Origin: CAYSPT01 sp964432985
Lineage (GTDB): Bacteria > Muiribacteriota > CAYSPT01
Assembly (NCBI GenBank): GCA_964432985.1
Contig: CAYSPT010000053.1
Location: forward strand, 1-35,640
Direction: 5' to 3'
DNA: 35,640 nt
Position numbers and translations under genes: made by a program
Part shown: one piece after another, positions 1 to 7,503 of the stretch
Numbering within the stretch: position 1 is the stretch's first letter
How the letters are laid out: the number at the start of each line of letters is the position of its first letter
Notes under the pieces: generated by a model
What the model was told of the DNA's origin: nothing
The model's database searches: none
Seen by the model: only the letters and a program-made list of their open reading frames with translations

Positions 1-84
1 TCTTGACAGTAATGGGGTCCCATTCTTGACAGTAATGGGGTCCCATTCTTGACAGTAATGGGGTCCCATTCTTGACAGAATGGG
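1..84. repeat. Tandem 23-bp repeat, possible insertion-sequence end
   Basis: Three perfect head-to-tail copies of a 23-bp unit lie at 1-23, 24-46 and 47-69, and a fourth copy breaks off after about 9 bases (70-78). Each unit holds TTGACAG followed by the small inverted repeat AATGGG-GT-CCCATT. On the other strand the units begin TGTCAAGAATGGGACC. IS21-family elements carry several repeated copies of the terminal sequence ending in TGT/ACA, so the ACA at 75-77 could be the outer tip of such an element whose body lies off the left edge. No transposase is visible, and a plain minisatellite at a contig end is also possible. Confidence 0.6.
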
Positions 85-191
85 ATTGAACATTATATAT
101 TAAAATAATCGATAGCACAAATTTAAATTTTCAATGGAAGTGGGAAATTGTATCGGCGGTTCTCCTGTGTCCGAACTTCATTTTCTGATGG

Positions 192-214
192 ATCCGCCGG
201 TTAAACCGGCGGAT
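192..214. other. Perfect 11-bp inverted repeat upstream of the LysR gene
   Basis: ATCCGCCGGTT and its exact complement are separated by one A. It lies 48 bp before the LysR start codon. It is not followed by a clear T-run on the plus strand (GACTATATAAAA follows), so it may be an operator or leader hairpin rather than a terminator. The remainder of 85-261 is AT-rich and holds no gene that I can see. Confidence 0.5.
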
Positions 215-261
215 GACTATATAAAACCAGCTGGTACTGTTTCATGTGAAAGGGAGCACTC

Positions 262-1140
262 ATGTCAACCATAGAGCTCAGTCACTTGAAGACCTTTTGC
301 GCCGTGGTCGAGCACCGGAGCTTCACGAAAGCGGGTGAGGTTGTCAACCGGACCCAGTCCACGGTCAGCTCGCAGATAGGCCACCTGGAAAAAGCCTACG
401 GAGAAACGCTGCTTACACGCCACCCCCGGGATGTAGTGCCCACCGAAAGCGGACGCGTCCTGTACGAATACGCCGTAAAAATACTTAAGCTGCTGGACGA
501 ATCCGCCGAACGGATAGGCGAGCTCAAGCAGGTGGTCAAGGGGAACCTGGTAATCGGCGCCAGCACCATCCCCGGGACCTATATCGTGCCGCACATCCTC
601 AACGGTTTCCGCACCCGGTATCCCGACGTAGCCGTCACCCTCACCATATCCAACAGCCGCTCGGTTCTCAAAGCCATTGCCGAGCACGATCTGGAGATCG
701 GAGCGGTGGGGGAGATGATCGAGGACCGGCGGTTGGAGTACACCGCTCTGGCGGAGGACCGGCTGGTTCTTATCGTCCCTCCGGATCATCCCTGGACGCA
801 GCGCGGCACGGTGCCGCTTGACGAGCTGAGAAACGAGAAATTCATCTGTCGCGAGCACGGCTCCGGTACCCGGGACACCCTGGAGTCCGCCTTGCGGGAG
901 AGAGGAATCAAGCGGCTGCCGGTGGTGATGGAGCTTGGGAGCACCGAAGCGGTCAAGCAGGGAGTGCTGGCTGGGCTGGGGCTGTCGTTCGTCTCGGAGT
1001 GGGCGGTGCGTGACGGACAGGTGCCGGTGGTCGGGGTGGAAGATTTCGACGTTACACGAAGGTTCTACCTGGTCCGCCATCGAAGCGGCCCCAGGCGGTA
1101 CGTGGTGGACAGGTTTATGGACTTTGTTCAGTCCGCGTGA
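262..1140 (+). CDS. LysR-family regulator, selenium-metabolism-associated type
   Basis: A 292-residue LysR-type transcriptional regulator of normal family length. Residues about 1-62 form the winged helix-turn-helix (FCAVVEHRSFTKAGEVV, then NRTQSTVSSQIGHLE). Residues about 90-290 form the periplasmic-binding-like effector domain (GNLVIGASTIPGTYIVP, then the LAGLGLSFV segment). The ATG at 262 has a good ribosome site (AAGGGAG, 6 nt upstream). The next gene, selD, starts 99 bp downstream on the same strand. A LysR subfamily is known to travel with selenium genes, and the N-terminal sequence and the neighbourhood fit it. The ligand is unknown, and control of selD is an inference from position. 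Confidence 0.85.
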   Translation: MSTIELSHLKTFCAVVEHRSFTKAGEVVNRTQSTVSSQIGHLEKAYGETLLTRHPRDVVPTESGRVLYEYAVKILKLLDESAERIGELKQVVKGNLVIGASTIPGTYIVPHILNGFRTRYPDVAVTLTISNSRSVLKAIAEHDLEIGAVGEMIEDRRLEYTALAEDRLVLIVPPDHPWTQRGTVPLDELRNEKFICREHGSGTRDTLESALRERGIKRLPVVMELGSTEAVKQGVLAGLGLSFVSEWAVRDGQVPVVGVEDFDVTRRFYLVRHRSGPRRYVVDRFMDFVQSA

Positions 1141-1239
1141 CGGATGGCATGATACGATATGATATTATCTTCCAATGGGTGAAGATCCAATGTGTTACCG
1201 GATAGGAAACAGACGTTCTAACAGGTGAGGTAACGAACG

Positions 1240-2280
1240 ATGAGTACGATCAAGTTGACACAGTTTGCCAGAGCCGCCGGCTGAGCTGCGAAACTCTGCC
1301 AAAAAGACCTGGTCCAGGTCTTGCGCCAGCTGCCACGGTTCAACGATCCCAACCTGATGTCGGGATACGACACGTTGAGCGATGCCGGGGTGTACGCCAT
1401 CGACGATACGCACGCCCTGGTGCAGACGGTGGACATTCTCACACCCATCGTGGATGATCCGCACACTTTCGGAGAGATAGCGGCCGCCAACGCCCTCTCA
1501 GACGTTTATACCGTGGGAGCCAAACCGCTGACAGCCCTGAACATCGTGTGCTTTCCTGCCTCGGAGCTGGGACCGGAAATCATCAGTGATATCGTCCTGG
1601 GCGGAAGCTCCAAGGTACGGGAAGCCGGGGCCGTCATCGTGGGCGGGCACACGGTCAAAAACGAGCAACTTATCTACGGCCTGTCAGTCACCGGAATAGT
1701 TAAAAAAGCCAAAATCATCGGCAACGATTCCGCACAACCGGGAGACAGACTGATACTTACCAAACCCCTGGGGACTGGAATAATCTCCACTGCTTTGAAA
1801 GCGGGCCTGGCCTCGAAAGAGTCACAAACCGCCATGATCGACTCCATGCGTACCCTGAACAAATCGGCCGCCGAAATCATGGTCCGCACCGGTGTTACCG
1901 CGTGTACCGACGTAACCGGATTCGGGCTGCTAGGACACGCGCTCAACATTTCTCAGGCCAGCCGGGTAGGCCTGGAGATACTAGCAAAGGATGTGCCGCT
2001 TCTTCCCGGGGCCCACGATTATGCCATGCTGTCGCTCTTCCCCGGCGGCTCGTCGTTGAACTTCGAGTATACCGATCCCCAGGTGTCATGGGACGCCGCC
2101 GTCACCGAAGAGATGCGGATGCTCCTGTGCGATGCCCAGACCTCGGGGGGACTGCTGATAGCGGTTGATGCGAAGCGAGCTGATGAACTGCTGAACCGTC
2201 TTCAGGAAGCCGGTGTTATCGCCGCCCGGCTTATTGGAGAAGTGGTGAAGACCGGCAAACAAGGAATTCGGGTCGTTTAA
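1240..2280 (+). CDS. selD: Selenophosphate synthetase containing selenocysteine
   Basis: Makes monoselenophosphate from selenide and ATP, the selenium donor for Sec-tRNA. The gene must be read through an in-frame TGA at 1282-1284. The start is the ATG at 1240 after AGGTGAGG, giving N-terminus MSTIKLTQFARAAG-U-AAKL, which matches the SelD active-site loop where U or C precedes the conserved lysine. This gives 346 residues, the usual family length. Further motifs are VIVGGHT (metal/ATP binding), DVTGFGLLGHA and CDAQTSGGLL. Calling the start after the TGA at 1321 would remove the catalytic loop. A SECIS-like hairpin follows the TGA. SelD is itself a selenoprotein in many Sec-using bacteria, so recoding rather than a pseudogene is by far the better reading. 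Confidence 0.96.
1304..1322 (+). promoter_or_regulatory. bSECIS hairpin of selD
   Basis: A perfect 7-bp stem AAGACCT/AGGTCTT closes on the loop GGTCC. The loop begins 26 nt after the UGA. Bacterial SECIS elements are hairpins just downstream of the UGA with a G at the start of a small apical loop, and GGUC-type loops are recognised by SelB in the E. coli fdhF element. The same loop sequence recurs in both hdrA hairpins of this window. Confidence 0.88.
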
Positions 2281-2511
2281 AACATCATTGGCGAAGTGAT
2301 GAAGACCGGCAGACCAAGTTATCAACTGGCCACATCTGAGAATATCGCCGTACGATGACATCAACACCTGTTAAAAACTTCCCACTAAATGCAGGTTTTT
2401 ATACACTTTCATTACTGGTTTCACCTCCCAATAACGATCTTCGCCCAGTATATGAAGCTGATGTGCTGTCTGGAAGCGGGAAACCCAAAATACCAGAAAT
2501 AATTATAATTC
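2281..2511 (+). other. Intergenic stretch after selD with a degenerate copy of the selD 3' end
   Basis: About 300 bp separate selD from the FHA gene. Positions 2286-2315 repeat the last part of selD (2232-2261) with a few changes: both begin ATTGG.GAAGTG.TGAAGACC. Read in the selD frame past the TAA, the copy would encode NIIGEVMKTGRPSYQLATSE and stop at a TGA near 2356. It looks like a small duplication or a remnant of another selD tail. No SD sequence or start precedes it. The rest up to 2511 is AT-rich non-coding sequence. Confidence 0.5.
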
Positions 2512-2527
2512 TGGCATTATTTTTGCA
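2512..2527 (+). promoter_or_regulatory. Sigma-54-type (-24/-12) promoter of the FHA gene
   Basis: TGGCATTATTTTTGCA matches the sigma-54 consensus TGGCAC-N5-TTGCA, with GG and GC in the required 12-base register. It lies 57 bp upstream of the FHA start codon, and no other gene is positioned to use it. A short inverted repeat (CCAGAA/TTCTGG, 2493-2514) overlaps its left side. Confidence 0.65.
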
Positions 2528-2583
2528 CTAACAAAATTTGGTTTATTTAATTTAACCTTTATTAAAAGTAGAGGGGAGCATTT

Positions 2584-2973
2584 ATGTTCTTCTTCAAAAA
2601 AAATAATGGGAAAAACGGCGTAAAACCATTTCAATTGCGTTTAAAGAAAGGCGAAGCCGGGATCTTTTCAAGCAGGCCGAAACCAGAAGATTCAATATTT
2701 CCGTTGAACAAGGATAGAACTACCATCGGACGAAGATCCTCCAATGACATCACGCTGCGGGACACGTCCGTCTCCGGCCAGCACGGTACCATCATCAAAG
2801 GAGATACCAATTACGTTTACAGGGACAACAGCAAGAACGGTACCTGGCTGCTGCGGAAAGGAAACGACGAGCGTCTCATCCACGACTCCGTGGCCGATCT
2901 GATGGACGGAGATGTTCTCGAATTCGGGAAAAAGCAGAACCGTGTTTTCCGGTTAATTCTGGAAGCGGCTTAG
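2584..2973 (+). CDS. FHA-domain protein
   Basis: A 129-residue soluble protein with a single forkhead-associated domain over roughly residues 45-125. Visible signature residues are TIGRRSSNDITL, SVSGQHG and DNSKNGTWL, the usual phosphothreonine-binding loops (GR, SxxH-like SGQH, NGT). The first 40 residues are basic and low in complexity (KKNNGKNG). The start at 2584 follows GAGGGGAG. It sits alone between selD and the convergent tRNA-Sec, with its own sigma-54-like promoter. No kinase lies nearby, so the partner is unknown. FHA-only proteins serve in signalling and secretion assembly, and I cannot assign a specific role. Confidence 0.9.
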   Translation: MFFFKKNNGKNGVKPFQLRLKKGEAGIFSSRPKPEDSIFPLNKDRTTIGRRSSNDITLRDTSVSGQHGTIIKGDTNYVYRDNSKNGTWLLRKGNDERLIHDSVADLMDGDVLEFGKKQNRVFRLILEAA

Positions 2974-2992
2974 AGTTAGCGCCCAATCAAAA

Positions 2993-3087
2993 TGGCGGAG
3001 GCGTGTAGGAATCGAACCTACCTATCCCGGCAACCGGGACAGACTGGATTTGAAGTCCAGCAGGCACACCAGCACCTATCCGCCTCC
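2993..3087 (-). tRNA. selC: tRNA-Sec, anticodon UCA
   Basis: A 95-nt tRNA with the features of tRNA-Sec: a long acceptor arm starting GGAGGCG, a 6-bp D stem closing a 4-nt loop (TGGT), an anticodon stem CTGGA/TCCAG with loop CTTCAAA (UCA anticodon), a long extra arm (TCCCGG-TTG-CCGGGA), a T arm GTAGG-TTCGATT-CCTAC, discriminator G and an encoded CCA. The eighth acceptor pair appears to be a G-A mismatch. It lies at the end of the selA-selB operon, and its 5' end overlaps the last 12 bases of selB. It reads the UGA codons of selD, hdrA and probably the small protein at 7225. Confidence 0.97.
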
Positions 3088-4923
3088 GCTGAAAAGTATT
3101 CTCGTATTCTCCCGTCGTTCGGTAAACTGAATTCTGTCGAAATATTCAAGAAGTGGAATAGCATATTTTCTGGTGGTTTGCAAGAGGTTTTTAATCTCGG
3201 CTGCCGTGGCGGCGCCGTTTTCCTGAATGTGGTCCCGGATACTTTTTTTGGCATCTTCGATAGTCTGGTGGTGAAAGAAAAGGCCGTCTGAAATCTTGAT
3301 AAGCACCCGGTCGTCAACCAGGGTTTTAAAGATGTCATCCTCCTGCACCGCCGGCGGATTGAACCTGGCTTCCTGGAATTTCATTTCTATATCAGACCGT
3401 TTCTGCAACTGATCGGTACTGAATTGGGGTTTCCATTCCGCCAGTTTTACCAGATCGTTTCTGGTTTCTATTACCTCTATCTGCGATGCCAGCAGGTTGA
3501 ATATCTCACGGTCCAGATTAAGTTTCTTGAATATCTTGTCCCGGCGGATCCACGACCTGAGCGGTGCTTTTTTGTGGGCGGCCGTCAACGTGTGAACGAG
3601 CTTTGTTTTTAGCTCGCCGAAGACAGTTTCGCTGAACAGGTACTGTCCCAGCCGGCGTGCCCGGTGCTCGCTTTCCAGGTTGTGCACTATCGTGTCGAAC
3701 TCTTCCCGGGTAAACTGCAGTTTCTTTGCCAGGAGCGATGCTGCTTCATAGCCTCGCTGAAGGCAGGCCAGGACGGTTTCCTCGTTGTTGCCGCCGGCCA
3801 TGACTTCAAGGCGCTTCAGGCGTTTTTCATCCTTGCGCCGGTAACGCCCGGGGTAGACGTCCAGGATGGTACCGCCGCCGATAGTGGCTTGCGGCGAGTA
3901 ACTGCGAATGATGAACCGGTCACCCCGCAGGGCCGCTACCGGTTTCTCCAATTTCAACTGTAGAAAAGCGGTTTCACCGGGTTTTATCACATCGGTTACG
4001 AAGGGTTTTACCCGGGCCATCACCTCGGTGGTGCCCACGTGGAACCGCACCCGGGTCCAGTACTTCAGCGGCCGTTTGGCTACTGATAAAAGCTCGAGCT
4101 TCGCGTCAACCGCCCGGGTCGCTTCCAGCACTCCGGGTTGGCTGAGAACGTCGCCGCGGCTGATTTCGTGCTTGCTCGCATCGGCCACGTTGAGCGCCGT
4201 GCGCTGACCGGCCACCGCTTGATCGACCTGCTGTTTGTGCACCTGAATTCCCCGTATGCGGACTCTCTGAGCGCGGGGGAGAAGCTCCAACCGATCACCG
4301 GTTGAAACCGTTCCCGACACCAGGGTGCCGGTGATCACAGTCCCGAATCCCGGCAGGGAGAACACCCGGTCGATAGGCATTACCAGCAACCCTTCCGGGT
4401 CTCTTCGGGTGATGTGCTTACCCAGCGTAATTATCTCTTGCTTCAATGAGTCGAGACCGCGGCCGTCTACCACCGAAACGGGGATGATCGAGGCGCCTTC
4501 CAGAAAAGAGGATTCCACCAGCAGCTCGATTTCTTCTTTGACCATTTCCAGCATGTCATCGTCCACCAGGTCGGCCTTGGTGACGGCAATGATACCGTGT
4601 TTCAGATCCAGCAGTTTGATGATCTGGAAGTGCTCGTTGGTCTGCGGCATCACGCCGTCATCGGCGGCGATAGTAAAGAGGACGATGTCAATACCGCCCA
4701 CGCCGGCCACCATGTTGCGGATAAAACGCTCGTGCCCCGGCACATCGACGATACTGGCCATCAGCCCATCTTCGAGTTTCAGGGGAGCAAATCCCAGATC
4801 GATGGACATTTCACGCTGCTTTTCTTCCGGCAGACGGTCGGTGTCTATACCGGTGAGCGCCTTCGTCAGCTGTGTTTTACCGTGATCGATGTGCCCGGCG
4901 GTACCGATGATGACGTGTTTCAT
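3076..4923 (-). CDS. selB: Selenocysteine-specific elongation factor SelB
   Basis: The GTPase that delivers Sec-tRNA to ribosomes paused at UGA and binds the SECIS hairpin. It has 615 residues, close to E. coli SelB (614). G motifs are GTAGHIDHGKT (about residues 8-18), DVPGHERFIRNM and TKADLVD, followed by EF-Tu-like beta-barrel domains and a C-terminal third made of winged helices that bind SECIS RNA. The ATG at 4923 is preferred over the ATG at 4929: it overlaps the selA stop as ATGA and has AGGA at proper spacing. The stop codon (3076-3078) lies inside the 5' strand of tRNA-Sec, so the last codons GGA GGC GGA TAG are also tRNA sequence. Confidence 0.97.
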   Translation of the reverse strand: MKHVIIGTAGHIDHGKTQLTKALTGIDTDRLPEEKQREMSIDLGFAPLKLEDGLMASIVDVPGHERFIRNMVAGVGGIDIVLFTIAADDGVMPQTNEHFQIIKLLDLKHGIIAVTKADLVDDDMLEMVKEEIELLVESSFLEGASIIPVSVVDGRGLDSLKQEIITLGKHITRRDPEGLLVMPIDRVFSLPGFGTVITGTLVSGTVSTGDRLELLPRAQRVRIRGIQVHKQQVDQAVAGQRTALNVADASKHEISRGDVLSQPGVLEATRAVDAKLELLSVAKRPLKYWTRVRFHVGTTEVMARVKPFVTDVIKPGETAFLQLKLEKPVAALRGDRFIIRSYSPQATIGGGTILDVYPGRYRRKDEKRLKRLEVMAGGNNEETVLACLQRGYEAASLLAKKLQFTREEFDTIVHNLESEHRARRLGQYLFSETVFGELKTKLVHTLTAAHKKAPLRSWIRRDKIFKKLNLDREIFNLLASQIEVIETRNDLVKLAEWKPQFSTDQLQKRSDIEMKFQEARFNPPAVQEDDIFKTLVDDRVLIKISDGLFFHHQTIEDAKKSIRDHIQENGAATAAEIKNLLQTTRKYAIPLLEYFDRIQFTERRENTRILFSGGG

Positions 4924-6353
4924 GACCATTCCTGCATCACCGATCTGAACGCAGCAGCCAGCTCCTTCTCCTGCCCGGGCAGGACCGTCCGCATGTCGAA
5001 CAACAGCCGGCCGCCGGCAATCCTCCCGATCACCGGAGGAGTGCCCACCCGCAGTTTTGCCGCCAGCGCGTCCATGGAGAATTCCTGCGATGACACCGCC
5101 ACCAGCTTTGTCGGCAGCTCGTCGGTGGCGAAGGACCCGCCGCCTATCATCGAGTACCCGTCCACAACCTCCACTGCCAGGCGGTCAGTTAAACGGTCAC
5201 CGGATGCCGCAGCCAATGACGCTTTCAACTCAGTGGACAGCGATGAAGCGGCTGATTCTATTTCATCCAGCGGTGCGGCGATACACTTCAAGGTCGGATT
5301 GACGGAGAAGATATCCTTGTTCACCAGGTAGTCGTGCACCGTGGCTTCCAGCGCCGCCAGGGTGAGCTTGCACACCCGCGTAACCCGCGTTAAGGGATTC
5401 CCTTTCATCAGGTTTATATACCGTTTTTTCCCCAGGATGACACCGGCCTGGGGACCGCCCAGCATCTTGTCGGCGCTGAAGGTGATAATGTCGGCACTCG
5501 TGCGGACGGCGTCGGATATCAACGGCTCCGTGCTGAGCCCGAACCGGGCTATGGAGGCGCTGCTTCCGCTGCCAAGGTCGTACATGACGGGGATGTGCAG
5601 CTCATCGCCCAGGTACACCAGCTCGCTTAAGGACACCTCCGTGGTGTACCCGACGATTCGGTAGTTGCTGGGATGGACTTTGAGAAAAATACCGGTGTTG
5701 TCGGTTACGGCATGACGGTAATCGGCCACTGTCACCCGGTTGGTGGTTCCTATTTCCACCAGGTGGGACTCGCTGCTCTCCATGATATCCGGCATCCGGA
5801 ACGATCCGCCTATTTCCACCAGCTGCCCCCGGGCCACCACCACTTCCTTGTTATAGGCCAGCGTGTTGAGTGCCAGCATGACGGCGGCGGCGTTGTTGTT
5901 GACCACCATGGCTGCTTCGGCGCCGGTCAGGTCGCAAAGCACCTGCTGAATGTGCTCTTGCCGCGAGCCGCGCTGGCCGCTTTGAAGATCCAGCTCCAGG
6001 TTGCAGTAATTACCCGCGGCGGTGGTCAGCGCTTCCCGGGCAGTTTTGCTCAGCACCGCTCGCCCCAGCCCCGTGTGGAGAATAATGCCGGTGGCGTTGA
6101 TGACCTTTCGAAGCGAGGGAACGGCAGCCTGTTCAACCCGGGTAAACACGCGGCCGGCAACCATGTCCAGTGAGAGGTTCACCGCGCAGCCCGATAAAAT
6201 ATCCTGCCTGATTTCATCCAGTACATACTGCACGTTCTGCACGATGAAAGATCGCTTATACGATGCAACGAGCTTCTCGATCTCCGGTGTCTGCAGTATT
6301 TTTTCCACCGATGGGATTTTCCTTATATCGGTCTGTAATAGTTCGGTTTCCAT
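4920..6353 (-). CDS. selA: L-seryl-tRNA(Sec) selenium transferase SelA
   Basis: A pyridoxal-phosphate enzyme that turns Ser-tRNA-Sec into Sec-tRNA-Sec with selenophosphate. It has 477 residues, the usual bacterial length. The N-terminal domain (about 1-80, starting RKIPSVEKIL) binds the tRNA. The core carries VINATGIILHTGLGR and the lysine of TFSADKMLGGPQAG (Lys296) expected to hold PLP. The start ATG at 6353 follows GGGAGG. It is the first gene of the selA-selB-tRNA-Sec unit, with a four-base overlap to selB, so all parts of Sec synthesis except SelD are co-transcribed. Confidence 0.97.
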   Translation of the reverse strand: METELLQTDIRKIPSVEKILQTPEIEKLVASYKRSFIVQNVQYVLDEIRQDILSGCAVNLSLDMVAGRVFTRVEQAAVPSLRKVINATGIILHTGLGRAVLSKTAREALTTAAGNYCNLELDLQSGQRGSRQEHIQQVLCDLTGAEAAMVVNNNAAAVMLALNTLAYNKEVVVARGQLVEIGGSFRMPDIMESSESHLVEIGTTNRVTVADYRHAVTDNTGIFLKVHPSNYRIVGYTTEVSLSELVYLGDELHIPVMYDLGSGSSASIARFGLSTEPLISDAVRTSADIITFSADKMLGGPQAGVILGKKRYINLMKGNPLTRVTRVCKLTLAALEATVHDYLVNKDIFSVNPTLKCIAAPLDEIESAASSLSTELKASLAAASGDRLTDRLAVEVVDGYSMIGGGSFATDELPTKLVAVSSQEFSMDALAAKLRVGTPPVIGRIAGGRLLFDMRTVLPGQEKELAAAFRSVMQEWS

Positions 6354-6436
6354 CTAGTCTGCCTCCCTGGCCTCAATACATTTTACCGGCCTGTTCCCCG
6401 GTTTTGCCGCAGAAACAGCCGGTTATGCGGTATCCC

Positions 6437-6466
6437 ATGGTAATTCCGCCGCTCTTTGTTTGTCAA
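6437..6466 (-). promoter_or_regulatory. Candidate sigma-70 promoter of selA
   Basis: On the minus strand a perfect -35 TTGACA (6461-6466) is followed after 18 bp by TACCAT (6437-6442), a weak -10. It lies about 85 bp before the selA start, in the 276-bp divergent region shared with the rubrerythrin gene. I see no further gene in 6354-6629. Confidence 0.45.
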
Positions 6467-6629
6467 GTTATCCTGATTTTACGTGACTTTTCCTGGATTT
6501 TTTCCGTCCACACAGCTATACTGTTTGTTCCATGATAATCCACAATCAGGCGTTTTCTCTGGATCGATACAGCGGCCTGATTACACGTTATATCTGGATC
6601 ACTATTAATCCGAGAGGAGACATCAAACA

Positions 6630-7151
6630 ATGACCGAAATACACAAGCGAGCCGCCGAAGCCATCAAGATGGCCATCCAGATGGAGAAGGACGGCCGCGC
6701 TTTCTACGAGGAGGCTGCCCGGAAAACCACCAGCAAGCTGGGGAAAGAAATCTTCGAGTCGCTGGCCAAAGACGAGATAAAGCACCTCCACACCTTCCAG
6801 AAGATGTTCGAGGCCATGACCGGTGAGGGAGACTGGAAAGCGGAAGTCGATAAATATACTTCCCAGGTCCGCAAAGCCCCTATTTTCCAGGACAGTGCTG
6901 AAAAAGCAGGAGAGGCAGACCCCAACGACGTCGAGGCCATCCGCCTGGCAATGGACAAAGAAAGGGGCGGCATCGAGTACTATGGGAAGCTCGCTGAAGA
7001 AACCGGCGACGACCTGGCCAGAGAGCTGTTTACCAGGATAAAAGATGAGGAAGTCTATCACTACGACCTTCTTCAACTGCAGTATGATTCGCTGACCGGA
7101 GCCGGCGTCTGGTATGACATGAGCGAGTTTCAGATGGACGGGATGTATTGA
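6630..7151 (+). CDS. Rubrerythrin-like ferritin-fold diiron protein
   Basis: A 173-residue four-helix-bundle protein with the paired ExxH-type motifs of rubrerythrin: EKDGRAFYEE and DEIKHLHTF in the first half, then KERGGIEYYGKL and DEEVYHYDLL in the second. It lacks the C-terminal rubredoxin domain (no CxxC pairs), so it is the short rubrerythrin-only type. Such proteins reduce peroxide or handle iron in anaerobes. The start at 6630 follows GAGAGGAGA. The small candidate selenoprotein starts 73 bp downstream on the same strand and may be co-transcribed. The electron donor is unknown. Confidence 0.88.
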   Translation: MTEIHKRAAEAIKMAIQMEKDGRAFYEEAARKTTSKLGKEIFESLAKDEIKHLHTFQKMFEAMTGEGDWKAEVDKYTSQVRKAPIFQDSAEKAGEADPNDVEAIRLAMDKERGGIEYYGKLAEETGDDLARELFTRIKDEEVYHYDLLQLQYDSLTGAGVWYDMSEFQMDGMY

Positions 7152-7224
7152 TTTTCGGGAACAAGCTGGCAGAGCCTGGCGTTTAAGTATCAGAGACACA
7201 ATTCGTACCTGGAAGGTGAATAGC

Positions 7225-7503
7225 GTGCTCGTAGACAACCGCACCATTTGACCGCCGGGGCAGTGCTGCAGTTCGGTAGTGGAAGGCGTAACCAGGATCG
7301 GGTTCAGCGACGGCGTTGAAATCGGCGTCCTTCACCTGTACCAGGTTTTTCAAAATGTCAAACCCCTCGAACTACAGGGCGAGCTCCTGGTGGAGGAGCT
7401 TTTAAAAGGGATAAAAAAACATAACTGGGTCGCCCCCAGCAGGGAGCGCGAGCTGGGAGAGATTGTATCCCGTTCCTACCACGATTTTGATTGGGATGAC
7501 TAA
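7225..7503 (+). CDS. Candidate small selenoprotein (UGA at codon 9)
   Basis: A 92-residue reading frame if the TGA at 7249-7251 is read as selenocysteine. It starts at GTG 7225, which has a strong ribosome site (GGAAGGTG, 6-nt spacer). Residues 1-20 read VLVDNRTI-U-PPGQCCSSVVE, so the Sec stands five residues before a CC pair, a likely redox site. The rest (GVTRIGFSDGVEIGV and a helical C-terminal half ending HDFDWDD) looks like a folded small domain. The only alternative start, GTG 7279, lacks any SD sequence and would discard the CC. The TGA is followed by C, a favoured Sec context, and by a weak hairpin of the right spacing. I do not recognise the family. Its stop overlaps that of the convergent CBS gene. 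Confidence 0.6.
7253..7288 (+). promoter_or_regulatory. Possible bSECIS hairpin of the small protein
   Basis: Downstream of the UGA, TGCTGC pairs with GTAGTG (three G-U pairs) around the loop AGTTCG (7270-7275), with an outer CGCC/GGCG stem at 7253-7256 and 7285-7288. The loop starts 18 nt after the UGA and has G at position 2, within the accepted bacterial SECIS range. It lacks the GGTC loop of the other three hairpins here and is less stable, so the call is tentative. Confidence 0.4.

Noticed and set aside
1..84. CRISPR array
   Set aside because: The copies are directly adjacent, with no spacers, and no cas genes are seen.
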